A DNA stretch of 64,000 nt from an uncultured Lachnospiraceae bacterium. Lineage in GTDB: Bacteria > Bacillota > Clostridia > Lachnospirales > Lachnospiraceae. Position 1 is the first letter of the stretch, and every line of letters begins with the position of its first letter. The stretch lies in the NCBI GenBank assembly GCA_910585635.1, contig CAJUFE010000003.1:62001-126000 (forward strand). The letters run 5' to 3'. Below the pieces are notes generated by a model. That model made no database searches and was not told the DNA's origin. It saw only the letters and a program-made list of their open reading frames with translations. Below, piece by piece: positions 17,652-26,134 of this stretch. The position numbers and the translations under genes were made by a program.

Positions 17652-19823
17652 ATGAAGAGCAACAAGGGAAAAGGCCTTTTGGGCCTGATCGTGGTCATCG
17701 CCGCATTGGCCGTGTTCGGCTGGTTCGGCTATACCAGCATGGATGACATCAAGCTGGGCTTAGACCTGGCCGGAGGCGTCAGCATCACCTATCAGACAGT
17801 GGTGCCAGATCCTACAACAGAGCAGATGTCCGACACGATCTACAAGCTGCAGCAGAGAGTACAGAATTACAGCACGGAGGCTGAGGTCTACCAGGAGGGC
17901 GCTAACCGGATCAATATCGATATCCCCGGCGTGTCCGATGCGAACACGATCTTGGCCGAGCTGGGAAAGCCCGGCTCCCTGCTGTTCACTGATGAGTCCT
18001 TTAACGTGCTGATGACCGGGGACATGGTGGCCAGCGCCAAGGCCGGCATGCGGGAGGGCAGCGGCGTACAGGCCCAGGAGTATGTGGTCCAGCTGACCCT
18101 GACCGACGAGGGAGCTAAGACCTTCGGGGAGATCACCCAGGCCAATATCGGCAAGCGGATCGCGATCATCTATGATGATGAGGTGAAGTCCGCCCCCGTG
18201 GTCCAGACGGCGATCACCGGCGGGCAGTGCGAGATCACCGGCATGGCCTCCTTTGAGGAGGCGGAGAACTTAGCCTCCACGATCCGGATCGGATCTTTGT
18301 CCTTAGAGCTTCAGGAGCTGCGCTCTAATGTGGTGGGCGCGAAGCTGGGTCAGGAGGCCATCAGCACCAGCTTAAAGGCTGGAGCCGTGGGCTTCGGTCT
18401 GGTGGTGGTCTTTATGATCGCTGTCTATCTGCTCCCCGGCCTGGCCGCATCCATCGCCCTGGCGCTGTATGTGGGGCTGGAGCTGGTGCTCCTGTCCGCC
18501 TTTGAAGTGACCCTGACCCTGCCCGGCGTGGCCGGTATCATCCTGTCCATCGGTATGGCGGTGGATGCTAACGTGATCATCTCCACCCGTATCAAGGAAG
18601 AGCTGGGTCTTGGAAAGACCGTAAAGTCCGCGATCAAGAGCGGCTACAGCAAAGCGCTGTCCGCGATCATCGACGGCAATGTGACCACCCTGATCGCCGC
18701 CGCGGTCCTGTATCTAAGGGGCTCCGGCACGGTGAAGGGCTTTGCCGCTACACTGGCGATCGGTATCGTCCTCTCCATGTTCACCGCCCTGGTGGTCACC
18801 AGAGGCGTGCTGGCGGCCTTCTGCGCCTTAGGGCTTGAGAACGCGAAGCTCTACGGGGTCAGAAAAGAGAAGGCGCCGATCGACTTCCTGGGCAAGCGGA
18901 AGCTCTGCTTTATCCTGTCCGCTGTTCTGGTCCTGGCCGGCTTCGCCTTTATGGGTGTGAACAAGGGATCCACAGGCTCGATCTTAAATTACGGATTGGA
19001 TTTCAAGGGCGGTACCTCGACGAATGTGACCTTTAACGAGGACCTGTCCTTAGAGCAGATCTCCAGCCAGGTGGTGCCGGTGGTGGAGAGTGTGACCAAG
19101 GATGCCAGCACCCAGACCCAGAAGGTGGCCGGCACCAATGAAGTCATCATCAAGACCCGGTCCCTGACCGTGGAGGAGCGCCAGGCCCTCAATAAGGCGC
19201 TGGTGGATACCTTCGGTGTAGATGAAGGGACGATCACCGCGGAGAGCATCTCCGCCGCGGTCAGCACCGAGATGAAGAAGGATGCCATCGTGGCCGTGAT
19301 CATCTCCACGATCTGCATGCTGATCTACATCTGGTTCCGTTTCAGCAACGTGCGCTTCGCCACCAGTGCCGTGGCGGCGCTGATCCACGATGTGCTGGTG
19401 GTGCTCACCTTCTATGCGGCATGTAAGTGGTCGGTAGGGTCTACCTTCATCGCCTGTATGCTGACGATCGTAGGCTACTCCATCAATGCCACCATCGTGA
19501 TCTTCGACCGTATCCGGGAGAACCTAAAGGAACAGGGCAGCCACGCGGATCTGGCCCAGGTGGTCAATGCCAGTATCACCCAGACCCTGACCCGCAGCAC
19601 CAATACCTCCCTGACCACCTTCATCATGATCTTTGTGCTGTTCATCATGGGCGTGTCCTCGATCCGTGAGTTCGCGCTGCCGCTGATGGTGGGGATCGTC
19701 TGCGGCACCTACTCCTCGATCTGCGTGACCGGTGCGCTGTGGTATGTGATGACCACCTCGAAGCAGAAGAAGGACGCAGAGGAAAAGGCGGCGGCCAAGG
19801 CAGCGAAGAAAGCGAAAAAGTAA
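17652..19823 (+). CDS. secDF: Protein translocase subunit SecDF (fused)
   Basis: A 723-residue fusion of SecD (about 1-410) and SecF (about 415-705), which uses the proton gradient to help SecYEG export. Each half has an N-terminal helix, a periplasmic-type domain and a five-helix bundle. Signatures are LGLDLAGGVSITY, GMAVDANVIISTRIKEEL (SecD motif), YGLDFKGGTS (SecF start) and YSINATIVIFDRIRENL (SecF motif). The tail is Lys/Ala-rich. An SD precedes ATG 17652. One base separates it from tgt, so the genes are co-transcribed. Confidence 0.96.
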   Translation: MKSNKGKGLLGLIVVIAALAVFGWFGYTSMDDIKLGLDLAGGVSITYQTVVPDPTTEQMSDTIYKLQQRVQNYSTEAEVYQEGANRINIDIPGVSDANTILAELGKPGSLLFTDESFNVLMTGDMVASAKAGMREGSGVQAQEYVVQLTLTDEGAKTFGEITQANIGKRIAIIYDDEVKSAPVVQTAITGGQCEITGMASFEEAENLASTIRIGSLSLELQELRSNVVGAKLGQEAISTSLKAGAVGFGLVVVFMIAVYLLPGLAASIALALYVGLELVLLSAFEVTLTLPGVAGIILSIGMAVDANVIISTRIKEELGLGKTVKSAIKSGYSKALSAIIDGNVTTLIAAAVLYLRGSGTVKGFAATLAIGIVLSMFTALVVTRGVLAAFCALGLENAKLYGVRKEKAPIDFLGKRKLCFILSAVLVLAGFAFMGVNKGSTGSILNYGLDFKGGTSTNVTFNEDLSLEQISSQVVPVVESVTKDASTQTQKVAGTNEVIIKTRSLTVEERQALNKALVDTFGVDEGTITAESISAAVSTEMKKDAIVAVIISTICMLIYIWFRFSNVRFATSAVAALIHDVLVVLTFYAACKWSVGSTFIACMLTIVGYSINATIVIFDRIRENLKEQGSHADLAQVVNASITQTLTRSTNTSLTTFIMIFVLFIMGVSSIREFALPLMVGIVCGTYSSICVTGALWYVMTTSKQKKDAEEKAAAKAAKKAKK

Positions 19824-19824
19824 G

Positions 19825-20964
19825 ATGAGATACCGCATATTAGCAACGGACGGACGGGCCAAGCGGGCGGAGCTTACAACAGTCCACGGCACTGTCCAGA
19901 CCCCGCTGTTCATGAACGTGGGGACGGTGGCCGCCATCAAGGGCGCCGTCTCCACAGATGATCTGAAGGCGATCGGCACCCAGGTGGAGCTGTCCAATAC
20001 CTACCATCTCCATGTGCGGACAGGGAATAAGCTGATCAAGGCTTTTGGCGGGCTCCACAAGTTCATGCACTGGGACCGGCCGATCCTCACGGACTCCGGC
20101 GGCTTCCAGGTGTTCTCCCTGGCAGGCCTCAGGAAGATCCGAGAGGAAGGCGTCACCTTCCAGTCCCATATCGACGGACATAAGATCTTCATGGGACCGG
20201 AGGAGAGCATGCAGATCCAGTCGGATCTGGCTTCTACCATCGCCATGGCCTTTGACGAGTGTCCCCCCAGCCATGCGGACTATGACTATATCCGCCGCAG
20301 TGTGGACCGTACCACCCGTTGGCTGGTCCGGTGCCGCAAGGAGATGGAGCGGCTGAACAGCCTGCCGGACACGATCAATAAGGAGCAGCTGCTCTTCGGG
20401 ATCGACCAGGGCGGCGTGGTGGATGCCATCCGGATCGAGCACGCCCAGGAGATCGCAGCTATGGATCTAGACGGCTATGCGATCGGAGGCCTGGCGGTGG
20501 GGGAGACCCATGAGGAGATGTACCACATCCTGGATGTGACGGTCCCTCATCTGCCCCAGGATAAGCCCACCTACCTGATGGGGGTGGGGACCCCGATCAA
20601 TATCCTAGAGGCGGTGGACCGGGGCGTGGACTTTTTTGACTGTGTCTATCCCACCAGGAACGGACGCCATGGCCACGCCTATACGGACCATGGGCGGCTG
20701 AACCTGTTCAACCAAAAATATGAGCTGGACCCCCGCCCGATCCAGGAGGGCTGTGGATGCCCCGCATGCCGGTCCTACAGCCGCGCCTATATCCGGCACC
20801 TTTTAAAGGCAAAAGAAATGCTGGGGATGCGGCTATGTGTCTTGCATAATCTTTATTTTTATAATACAATGATGGAAGAGATCCGATGTGCGATCGAAGA
20901 ACACCGCTATAAAGCCTATAAAGAAGAGAAGATCAAGTCGATCTTAGCAGGCGGCGAGATGTAA
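19825..20964 (+). CDS. tgt: Queuine tRNA-ribosyltransferase
   Basis: A 379-residue TIM-barrel enzyme that exchanges guanine-34 for preQ1 in GU(N)-anticodon tRNAs. Signatures are LSNTYHLHVRTG, ILTDSGGFQVFSLAGLRKI (catalytic Asp), GIDQGGVVDAIR, GGLAVGE, YLMGVGTP, and DCVYPTRNGRHG with the second Asp. The zinc site is CGCPACRSYSRAYIRHLLK plus a later His (LHNL). The length matches bacterial Tgt. It starts one base after secDF and lies 25 bp before yajC. Confidence 0.96.
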   Translation: MRYRILATDGRAKRAELTTVHGTVQTPLFMNVGTVAAIKGAVSTDDLKAIGTQVELSNTYHLHVRTGNKLIKAFGGLHKFMHWDRPILTDSGGFQVFSLAGLRKIREEGVTFQSHIDGHKIFMGPEESMQIQSDLASTIAMAFDECPPSHADYDYIRRSVDRTTRWLVRCRKEMERLNSLPDTINKEQLLFGIDQGGVVDAIRIEHAQEIAAMDLDGYAIGGLAVGETHEEMYHILDVTVPHLPQDKPTYLMGVGTPINILEAVDRGVDFFDCVYPTRNGRHGHAYTDHGRLNLFNQKYELDPRPIQEGCGCPACRSYSRAYIRHLLKAKEMLGMRLCVLHNLYFYNTMMEEIRCAIEEHRYKAYKEEKIKSILAGGEM

Positions 20965-20989
20965 TGGCTAGATTTAAGGAGGAAAAAAG

Positions 20990-21271
20990 ATGAGTGGATT
21001 TGGAGGGCCTATGGGCTGGATCCTGTATTTTATATTTCTGTTCGGGCTGATGTATTTTATCGCCTTCAGGCCCCAGAAGAAGGAGAAGAAAAGGCATGAG
21101 GAGCTGATGGCCAGCATCGCCGTGGGCGATACGGTATTGACCAGCAGCGGATTTTACGGCGTGATCATCGATATGACCGATGACACGGTGATCGTGGAGT
21201 TCGGCAGCAATAAGAACTGCCGGATCCCTATGCAGAAGCAGGCGATCGTGCAGGTGGAAAAACCGGAGTAG
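20990..21271 (+). CDS. yajC: Preprotein translocase accessory subunit YajC
   Basis: A 93-residue SecDF-associated protein: a single N-terminal membrane helix (about 8-26), then the family signature FRPQKKEKKRHEELMASIAVGDTV and a small beta domain (SSGFYGVIIDMTDDTVIVEF). SD AAGGAGG precedes ATG 20990. It ends the secDF-tgt-yajC operon before a strong terminator. Confidence 0.94.
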   Translation: MSGFGGPMGWILYFIFLFGLMYFIAFRPQKKEKKRHEELMASIAVGDTVLTSSGFYGVIIDMTDDTVIVEFGSNKNCRIPMQKQAIVQVEKPE

Positions 21272-21287
21272 GACGAGAGCAAAGGAG

Positions 21288-21328
21288 AAAGCCATGGGCA
21301 CAGCTTGGTGCCGCCATGGCTTTTTTGT
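21288..21328 (+). terminator. Terminator of the secDF-tgt-yajC operon
   Basis: AAAGCCATGG (21288-21297) pairs with CCATGGCTTT (from 21314), with an inner GCAC/GTGC stem, followed by a run of T. Confidence 0.9.
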
Positions 21329-21415
21329 TACAGCCAGGCTGAGCAAAGAGAGGATGGGGCATAGATCGTCCATGGTCTGTGCGGTGGCCTTGTGGGAAGA
21401 AAAGGGGATGAGCAG

Positions 21416-22039
21416 ATGATAAAAAATATCGTATTTGATATGGGGAAGGTCCTGGTGGACTATGTGGCGGATGCGTCCTGCCGGCATTTTATGACCGATG
21501 AGGCACAGATCCGGGAGGTCTGTACCAGCGTCTTCATCTCGCCGGAGTGGGTGCTCCTAGATATGGGCGTGATCGGGGAGGAGGAGGCCTTGGAGAGGAT
21601 GCTCTCCAGACTCTCCACAGACCATGCAAAGGAGATGGCGGCCTTGTGCTTCTGGCATTGGCATGAATATAACATGTGGCCCATGGAGGGCATGGGGGAG
21701 CTGGTGACAGCCCTGAAGGAGCGGGGGCTTAAGATCTATCTCTGCTCCAATGCCTCCATCCGCCTCCTGACCTGCTATAAGGAAGTCATCCCGGCGATCC
21801 ACCTGTTTGACGGTGTGCTCTTCTCGGCGGAGGTCAGATGCATGAAGCCTCAAAAGGAGATCTATGAGCGGTTGTTCACGCGGTTCTCCTTAAAGCCGGA
21901 GGAATGCTATTTTATCGACGATCAGCGGCTGAACATCGAGAGCGCGGCCCGGTGTGGCATGGAGGGGTATGTGTACGACGGGGACCGTAAGAAGCTGATC
22001 GTCAAGCTCAGTCAGGTGCTGGGACTGGAGCTGGGGTGA
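21416..22039 (+). CDS. HAD family hydrolase (phosphatase-like)
   Basis: A 207-residue HAD-superfamily protein of the YihX/epoxide-hydrolase-like class. Motif I FDMGKVLVDY departs from the usual DxDG/T by having M-G between the nucleophile Asp and the expected acid, as in several class I members reading FDMGNVL. Motif II is LCSNAS, the motif III Lys is KPQKEIYE, and motif IV is FIDDQRLNIESA. A helical cap follows motif I. Substrate unknown; small sugar or nucleotide phosphates are typical. ATG 21416 is preferred over the frame start at 21392 because AAGGGGATGAG is well placed. Confidence 0.85.
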   Translation: MIKNIVFDMGKVLVDYVADASCRHFMTDEAQIREVCTSVFISPEWVLLDMGVIGEEEALERMLSRLSTDHAKEMAALCFWHWHEYNMWPMEGMGELVTALKERGLKIYLCSNASIRLLTCYKEVIPAIHLFDGVLFSAEVRCMKPQKEIYERLFTRFSLKPEECYFIDDQRLNIESAARCGMEGYVYDGDRKKLIVKLSQVLGLELG

Positions 22040-22183
22040 GACGGTAGGGAGAAGGATGCGTCGGGCGCCGGTCAGGCAGGACGCGTGGCGCGGGTCCGTG
22101 GATGTATGCAGTGCAGAAGTGTGTTGGAGACAGGAGTGCCTCTGATGGATCGGACATATCGGGTAGAAGGAGGGCAGGTATCC

Positions 22184-23206
22184 ATGGGAGAAGAGCAGTT
22201 TCGGAAAAAGGTCACCTGGAGCACCTTCTTTTTCGGGATCCTGGTAGTGTGGGTCCACTCCTATAATGGGGAGCTCTTCCTGGGAAAGACGGCCCAGGGG
22301 CTGGCGGTGGACGGGTTTGAGCGGTTCATCGGAGAGACTTTAGGCCAGATCGCGGTACCCGGCTTTTTCCTGACCTCCGCCTACCTGTTCTATCGGAATT
22401 TTGACTGGAGCAGGCTCCTCCCTAAGTGGCGCTCCCGGGCCGGCAGCATCCTGATCCCTTACCTGGTCTGGACCCTGCTCTACTATCTGGGCTATGTGGC
22501 GGCCAGCCGCCTGCCCTTCATCTCCAGGGTGGTGGGCAAGGGGGTGATCCCCTTTACCCTCCCGGAGCTGTGGGAGGCGGTGCTCCATTATAAGTACCTC
22601 TATACCTTTTGGTATCTGCAGCAGCTGATCTGCCTGACCCTTTTGGCGCCGGTGCTCTATGCCCTCCTGCGGCATTTCTGGAGCGGGCTCCTCTTTTTGG
22701 CCGCCGTGTCCTGGGCGGTGTGGGTGCGGGCGGACTTCCCCATTTTTAACGAGGATGCCCTTCTGTACTATGGCTCCGGCGGTTTTTTAGCCCTCCATGG
22801 ACACTGTCTGGAAAAGGTCTGGACCGGCAGGCGGTGCGCTTTAGGGGTAGGGCTTGGAGCCGCGGCCTTCGCGGGCCTTTGTGTGACCAGACGATACTTC
22901 CTGCCGGGCCTGGCCGTGGCCTGCCGCCTTTTCGCGCCCTTGGGGCTGTGGCTGGCGATGGATGAAAAGCGTCTGGGAAAGGTCAGGCCCTGGATGGGGG
23001 GCAGCCTTTTCCTCTATGCCGTCCATTTCGCCCTGGTGCGGACCGTGAACAAGACCGCGGCCCTCTTCGCGCCGCCCCTGCCTCTGATCCCGGTGGCTCT
23101 GTACCTTTTGATGCCGGCGCTCATGGTGGCGGCAGGCTTTGGCCTGTCCTTGGCGCTGAAACGGTATGCGCCGGGGGTGTGGCGGGTGCTCAGCGGGGGG
23201 AGATGA
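22184..23206 (+). CDS. Acyltransferase 3 family membrane protein
   Basis: A roughly 340-residue multi-pass protein with about ten hydrophobic segments, matching Acyl_transf_3 (OafA/WecH-like) enzymes that acylate surface glycans or lipids. Visible features are WVHSYN near the N-terminus, an amphipathic basic stretch before LIPYLVWTLLYYLGY, and TFWYLQQLICLTLLAP. ATG 22184 has GGAGG about 10 bases upstream; ATG 22145 with AGGAG is an alternative. No neighbour shows the acceptor. Confidence 0.8.
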   Translation: MGEEQFRKKVTWSTFFFGILVVWVHSYNGELFLGKTAQGLAVDGFERFIGETLGQIAVPGFFLTSAYLFYRNFDWSRLLPKWRSRAGSILIPYLVWTLLYYLGYVAASRLPFISRVVGKGVIPFTLPELWEAVLHYKYLYTFWYLQQLICLTLLAPVLYALLRHFWSGLLFLAAVSWAVWVRADFPIFNEDALLYYGSGGFLALHGHCLEKVWTGRRCALGVGLGAAAFAGLCVTRRYFLPGLAVACRLFAPLGLWLAMDEKRLGKVRPWMGGSLFLYAVHFALVRTVNKTAALFAPPLPLIPVALYLLMPALMVAAGFGLSLALKRYAPGVWRVLSGGR

Positions 23207-23213
23207 AGAGGGA

Positions 23214-23237
23214 AAGCGGCGATCATCGTCGCTTTTT
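23214..23237 (+). terminator. Terminator after the acyltransferase
   Basis: AAGCGGCGA pairs with TCGTCGCTT (one G-U) around a TCA loop, then TTTTTT. It insulates the acyltransferase from the toxin-antitoxin pair. Confidence 0.85.
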
Positions 23238-23250
23238 TATTTTTAAGAGC

Positions 23251-23296
23251 TTTACTTTCTCGCTTAAAAATAGTAATATTTAAGCGAGAAAGTAAA
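23251..23296 (+). promoter_or_regulatory. AbiE operator: perfect 18-bp inverted repeat over the promoter
   Basis: TTTACTTTCTCGCTTAAA (23251-23268) and its exact complement (23279-23296) flank 10 bp. A promoter TTTACT (23251-23256), 17-bp spacer, TAATAT (23274-23279) falls within it, so a protein on the repeat would block RNA polymerase. AbiEi antitoxins are known to bind inverted repeats at their own promoter. It lies 14 bp before the antitoxin gene. Confidence 0.85.
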
Positions 23297-23310
23297 CAGG
23301 AGGGGACGGC

Positions 23311-23913
23311 ATGGATAAAGACCGTATTTTACAGGAACTGGTCGAAGAAAATAACGGGTATTTATTTACATCGATGGCAACAAAAGAAGGGATCACGAAG
23401 CCGTACCTGGCAAGATATGTGAAAAAATACGGGTTAGAGAGAGTCGCAAGAGGGATCTATATCACAGATGATGTATGGCCAGATGAATTATATATCATGC
23501 AGGCCAGGAGTGCAGCTGTCATTTTTTTTGGTGAGACCGCCCTCTATCTCCATGATCTGATCGATAGAGAATATACGAAGATCTGTGTTTCAGTACCTGT
23601 TGGTTATAATGCCACGCATTTGAAAAAGGGGAAGGCGGATAGCCTGCAGGTACGATATGCGGCGAAAGCCCTCTATGAGCTGGGGGTGTGTATGGTGTCT
23701 TCAGATAGTGGGAATATGGTAAGGGCCTATGATAAGGAGAGATGTATCTGCGATCTGATCGCAGATAGAGATAGGATAGAAGTGCAAGATCTTCAGACTG
23801 CGCTCAAAGGATATATGTCCGGAAAAGACAAGAGATTGTCAAAGCTGATCGGATATGCGGAAAAGATCGGGATCAGAGATGAAGTGATGAAATATGTGGA
23901 GGTACTGGTATGA
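23311..23913 (+). CDS. AbiEi-type antitoxin (type IV toxin-antitoxin)
   Basis: A 200-residue protein with an N-terminal winged helix (about 1-60; GITKPYLARYVKKYGLERVARGIYI, typical of AbiEi) and a C-terminal domain (about 70-200). In the AbiE system the antitoxin represses the operon through its winged helix and counteracts the nucleotidyltransferase toxin. SD AGGAGGGG precedes ATG 23311. The stop overlaps the toxin start by four bases, giving translational coupling. Base composition is lower in GC than its neighbours, consistent with horizontal acquisition. Confidence 0.9.
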   Translation: MDKDRILQELVEENNGYLFTSMATKEGITKPYLARYVKKYGLERVARGIYITDDVWPDELYIMQARSAAVIFFGETALYLHDLIDREYTKICVSVPVGYNATHLKKGKADSLQVRYAAKALYELGVCMVSSDSGNMVRAYDKERCICDLIADRDRIEVQDLQTALKGYMSGKDKRLSKLIGYAEKIGIRDEVMKYVEVLV

Positions 23914-24800
23914 TCCATACATCAAAACAGTTAAAGGATAAGGTGCGGGATCTTTCAAAAGGGGACAATGATATCGCAAAAACGCTGATCAGAAACTTTG
24001 TGATGGAACGTTTTTTGGAGCGGGTGTCTCTTTCGGTGTATCGCGAGAGTCTGATCCTTAAAGGAGGCATGCTCATTGCATCGATCATGGGGGTCGATAT
24101 GCGGGCTACTATGGATATCGATACGACGGTCAAGGCGTTGCCGCTAAATGAGGATGCTGCGCAAAGGATCGTTTCTGAGATATGCAAGATCCCGGTGGAC
24201 GATGGCGTCAGCTTCCATATCACTTCTATAGCAAAGATCATGGCTGAGCATGAATATCCAGGGATCAGGATGGTGTTGCAGGCTACGCTGGACCGGATGA
24301 GGCAGACCATCAAGCTTGATCTATCAACAGATGATGTCATAACACCAGCAGCGATCAGCTATAAATATAAACTGATGTTTGAGGACAGGGTGATCTTATT
24401 ACGTACATACAATAAAGAAACATTGCTTGCTGAGAAGATCCAGACGATCCTTGCAAGGGGTATCGCCAATACCCGCCTCCGAGATTTTTATGATGTTTAT
24501 GTGATCACAAAAAAGTATATCGATGAGTTGGATAAAGAGATCCTTTTGGAAGCGTTCCACGCGACATGTAGAAAACGAGAGACTGTGTTTACGAAAGAAG
24601 ATATGGCAGCAACACTTACACAAATAAGAGAGGATGCCGGGATAGCGCAAATGTGGGAGCGATTTCGAAAAAAGAACTATTTTGTTGGAACTCTGGAATG
24701 GGAGGTTATAGCAAGGGAGGTCCTGCAGATGATCCATACGTATATCATCCAGGCACGCGATGACGTTGGTGATGGTCGATCTTGCGACAACCTCCCATAG
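23910..24800 (+). CDS. AbiEii-type nucleotidyltransferase toxin
   Basis: A 296-residue protein of the AbiEii/AbiGii family. These nucleotidyltransferases cause reversible growth arrest, in studied members by modifying tRNA, and give phage resistance. The motif LILKGGMLIASIMGVD and, about 20 residues on, RATMDIDTTVKAL carry the GG and DxD nucleotidyltransferase residues. Further family signatures are EDRVILLRTYNKETLLAEKIQTIL and RLRDFYDVYVI. It is intact and full length. The last 50 residues (HTYIIQARDDVGDG onward) extend beyond the conserved core. Confidence 0.9.
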   Translation: MIHTSKQLKDKVRDLSKGDNDIAKTLIRNFVMERFLERVSLSVYRESLILKGGMLIASIMGVDMRATMDIDTTVKALPLNEDAAQRIVSEICKIPVDDGVSFHITSIAKIMAEHEYPGIRMVLQATLDRMRQTIKLDLSTDDVITPAAISYKYKLMFEDRVILLRTYNKETLLAEKIQTILARGIANTRLRDFYDVYVITKKYIDELDKEILLEAFHATCRKRETVFTKEDMAATLTQIREDAGIAQMWERFRKKNYFVGTLEWEVIAREVLQMIHTYIIQARDDVGDGRSCDNLP

Positions 24801-24939
24801 GGTCGTTTTTGTATAGACGCTTATAGCTCTGTGGCATCAAGCCAGCTCATAGACATACTTCGGATGGTCATCCCCTGTCTTAAACACATAGACCCGATCA
24901 CATTTCGGCCATCGCCCGCCGTCCGCAACGTGAAAAGGG

Positions 24940-25800
24940 TCAACGCTCCCACCGTCCCGATGCACCGCATGGCAGGACGAGACCTGTTGAAGTGACCGGG
25001 AGCCCCACCTCGTCCGCACTGACCCGACCGTGATAGCGTTGCCGTACTTCCAGGCCCAGCATGTAGGAAAGAACGGAAGGGGCCAGCCCGGTAGTGTAGG
25101 AATTGATCAAAAAGAAGACCGGGTCATCGGATAAAAGCTTAGCGCATAGCTTCACTAAAGGATGGATACAGTCCTCGATCTTCCAGATCTCGCCTTTCGG
25201 TCCACGGCCGTAGGAGGGCGGATCCATGATGATCCCGTCGTAGTGGTTGCCCCGACGGATCTCCCGCTCCACAAATTTCACACAGTCATCTACCAGCCAG
25301 CGGATCGGCGCGTTCTCCAGCCCGCTGGCTTTCGCGTTCTCCTTGGCCCAGCCCACCATGCCCTTGGAGGCATCCACATGGGTCACGGCGGCTCCGGCTC
25401 GGGCGGCGGCCAAAGTAGCGCCCCCGGTGTAGGCGAAGAGGTTTAAGACCTTCACAGGCCGTCCGACCTCCCGGATCTTCTGCCCGCACCAGTCCCAGTT
25501 CACTGCCTGTTCCGGGAAAAGGCCGGTGTGCTTGAAGCTGAAGGGCTTTAACTGGAAGGTGAGTGTCTGATACCGGATGGACCACTGTTCTGGCAGGTCA
25601 AAAAATTCCCACTCCCCGCCGCCCTTTGCGCTCCGGTGGTAATGGGCATCCGGCTTTCGCCAGCCGGGAGCCGCTTTCTTCGTATCCCAGATCACCTGGG
25701 GATCCGGCCGGATCAGGACCTGCTCCCCCCAGCGCTCCAGCTTCTCGCCTTTGGAGCAGTCGATCACCTCATAGTCTTTCCATTTATCAGCTATCCACAT
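24940..25800 (-). CDS. Class I SAM-dependent rRNA methyltransferase (RlmI/RlmK-like)
   Basis: A 286-residue methyltransferase. The SAM-binding motif is VLNLFAYTGGATLAAARAGA, then VTHVDASKGMVGWAKENA. The catalytic-type motif is GIIMDPPSYGRGPKGEIWKIED, characteristic of 23S rRNA m5C/m2G enzymes. It lacks the N-terminal PUA domain of RlmI and starts with an RlmK-like beta region (about 1-90). It ends GLVLPCGASGRWER, the normal end of this group, so it is complete. Exact target base unknown. It converges on abiEii, which may have inserted downstream of it. Confidence 0.87.
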   Translation of the reverse strand: MWIADKWKDYEVIDCSKGEKLERWGEQVLIRPDPQVIWDTKKAAPGWRKPDAHYHRSAKGGGEWEFFDLPEQWSIRYQTLTFQLKPFSFKHTGLFPEQAVNWDWCGQKIREVGRPVKVLNLFAYTGGATLAAARAGAAVTHVDASKGMVGWAKENAKASGLENAPIRWLVDDCVKFVEREIRRGNHYDGIIMDPPSYGRGPKGEIWKIEDCIHPLVKLCAKLLSDDPVFFLINSYTTGLAPSVLSYMLGLEVRQRYHGRVSADEVGLPVTSTGLVLPCGASGRWER

Positions 25801-25908
25801 AGGACCTTCCCTACCTCTCTATCTGCGATGCGTTATCGGGTGTTGCTGTATCAGGTTGATTATATCGGAACAAAGGCGCGGGCGTCAAGAGCTGCCGTCA
25901 TTTTCGCA

Positions 25909-25952
25909 GCCCCTCCCGGAGCGGGCCCTTGGCTTACCTATGAAAAGTAACC
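25909..25952 (+). repeat. Short member of the GTGAAAAGTAACC repeat family
   Basis: GGAGCGGGCCCTTGG followed by ATGAAAAGTAACC (25940-25952) parallels GGAGCGGACCCTTCG at 13405 and the termini at 15611 and 28538. It lies in the 334-bp gap before the wall-binding gene; the rest of the gap holds only the promoter at 26028. Confidence 0.45.
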
Positions 25953-26027
25953 CGCAGATCGGCTGGCCTGGCCCGCGAGAAGGAACGCGATACAAAAAAC
26001 GTAATAAAATCGAAAAGGAAATTATGT

Positions 26028-26056
26028 TGCATCTTCCAGGAATATTTGCTACAATT
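26028..26056 (+). promoter_or_regulatory. Promoter for the wall-binding protein gene
   Basis: TTGCAT (26028-26033), 17-bp spacer, TACAAT (26051-26056), 79 bp before the start codon. Confidence 0.75.
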
Positions 26057-26134
26057 TTCAATACATGACGGATTTTGCATGACGATCGGTAAAAGATCAA
26101 GGGGATCCAAGGAGATAAAAGGAGTATCGGTAAG

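Noticed and set aside
24837..25019. A 60-codon minus-strand frame after the methyltransferase, ending RVYVFKTGDDHPKYVYELA.
   Set aside because: The last 25 residues look protein-like and could be a gene remnant at the AbiE boundary. However, it overlaps the methyltransferase end and has no family match, so it is not called.
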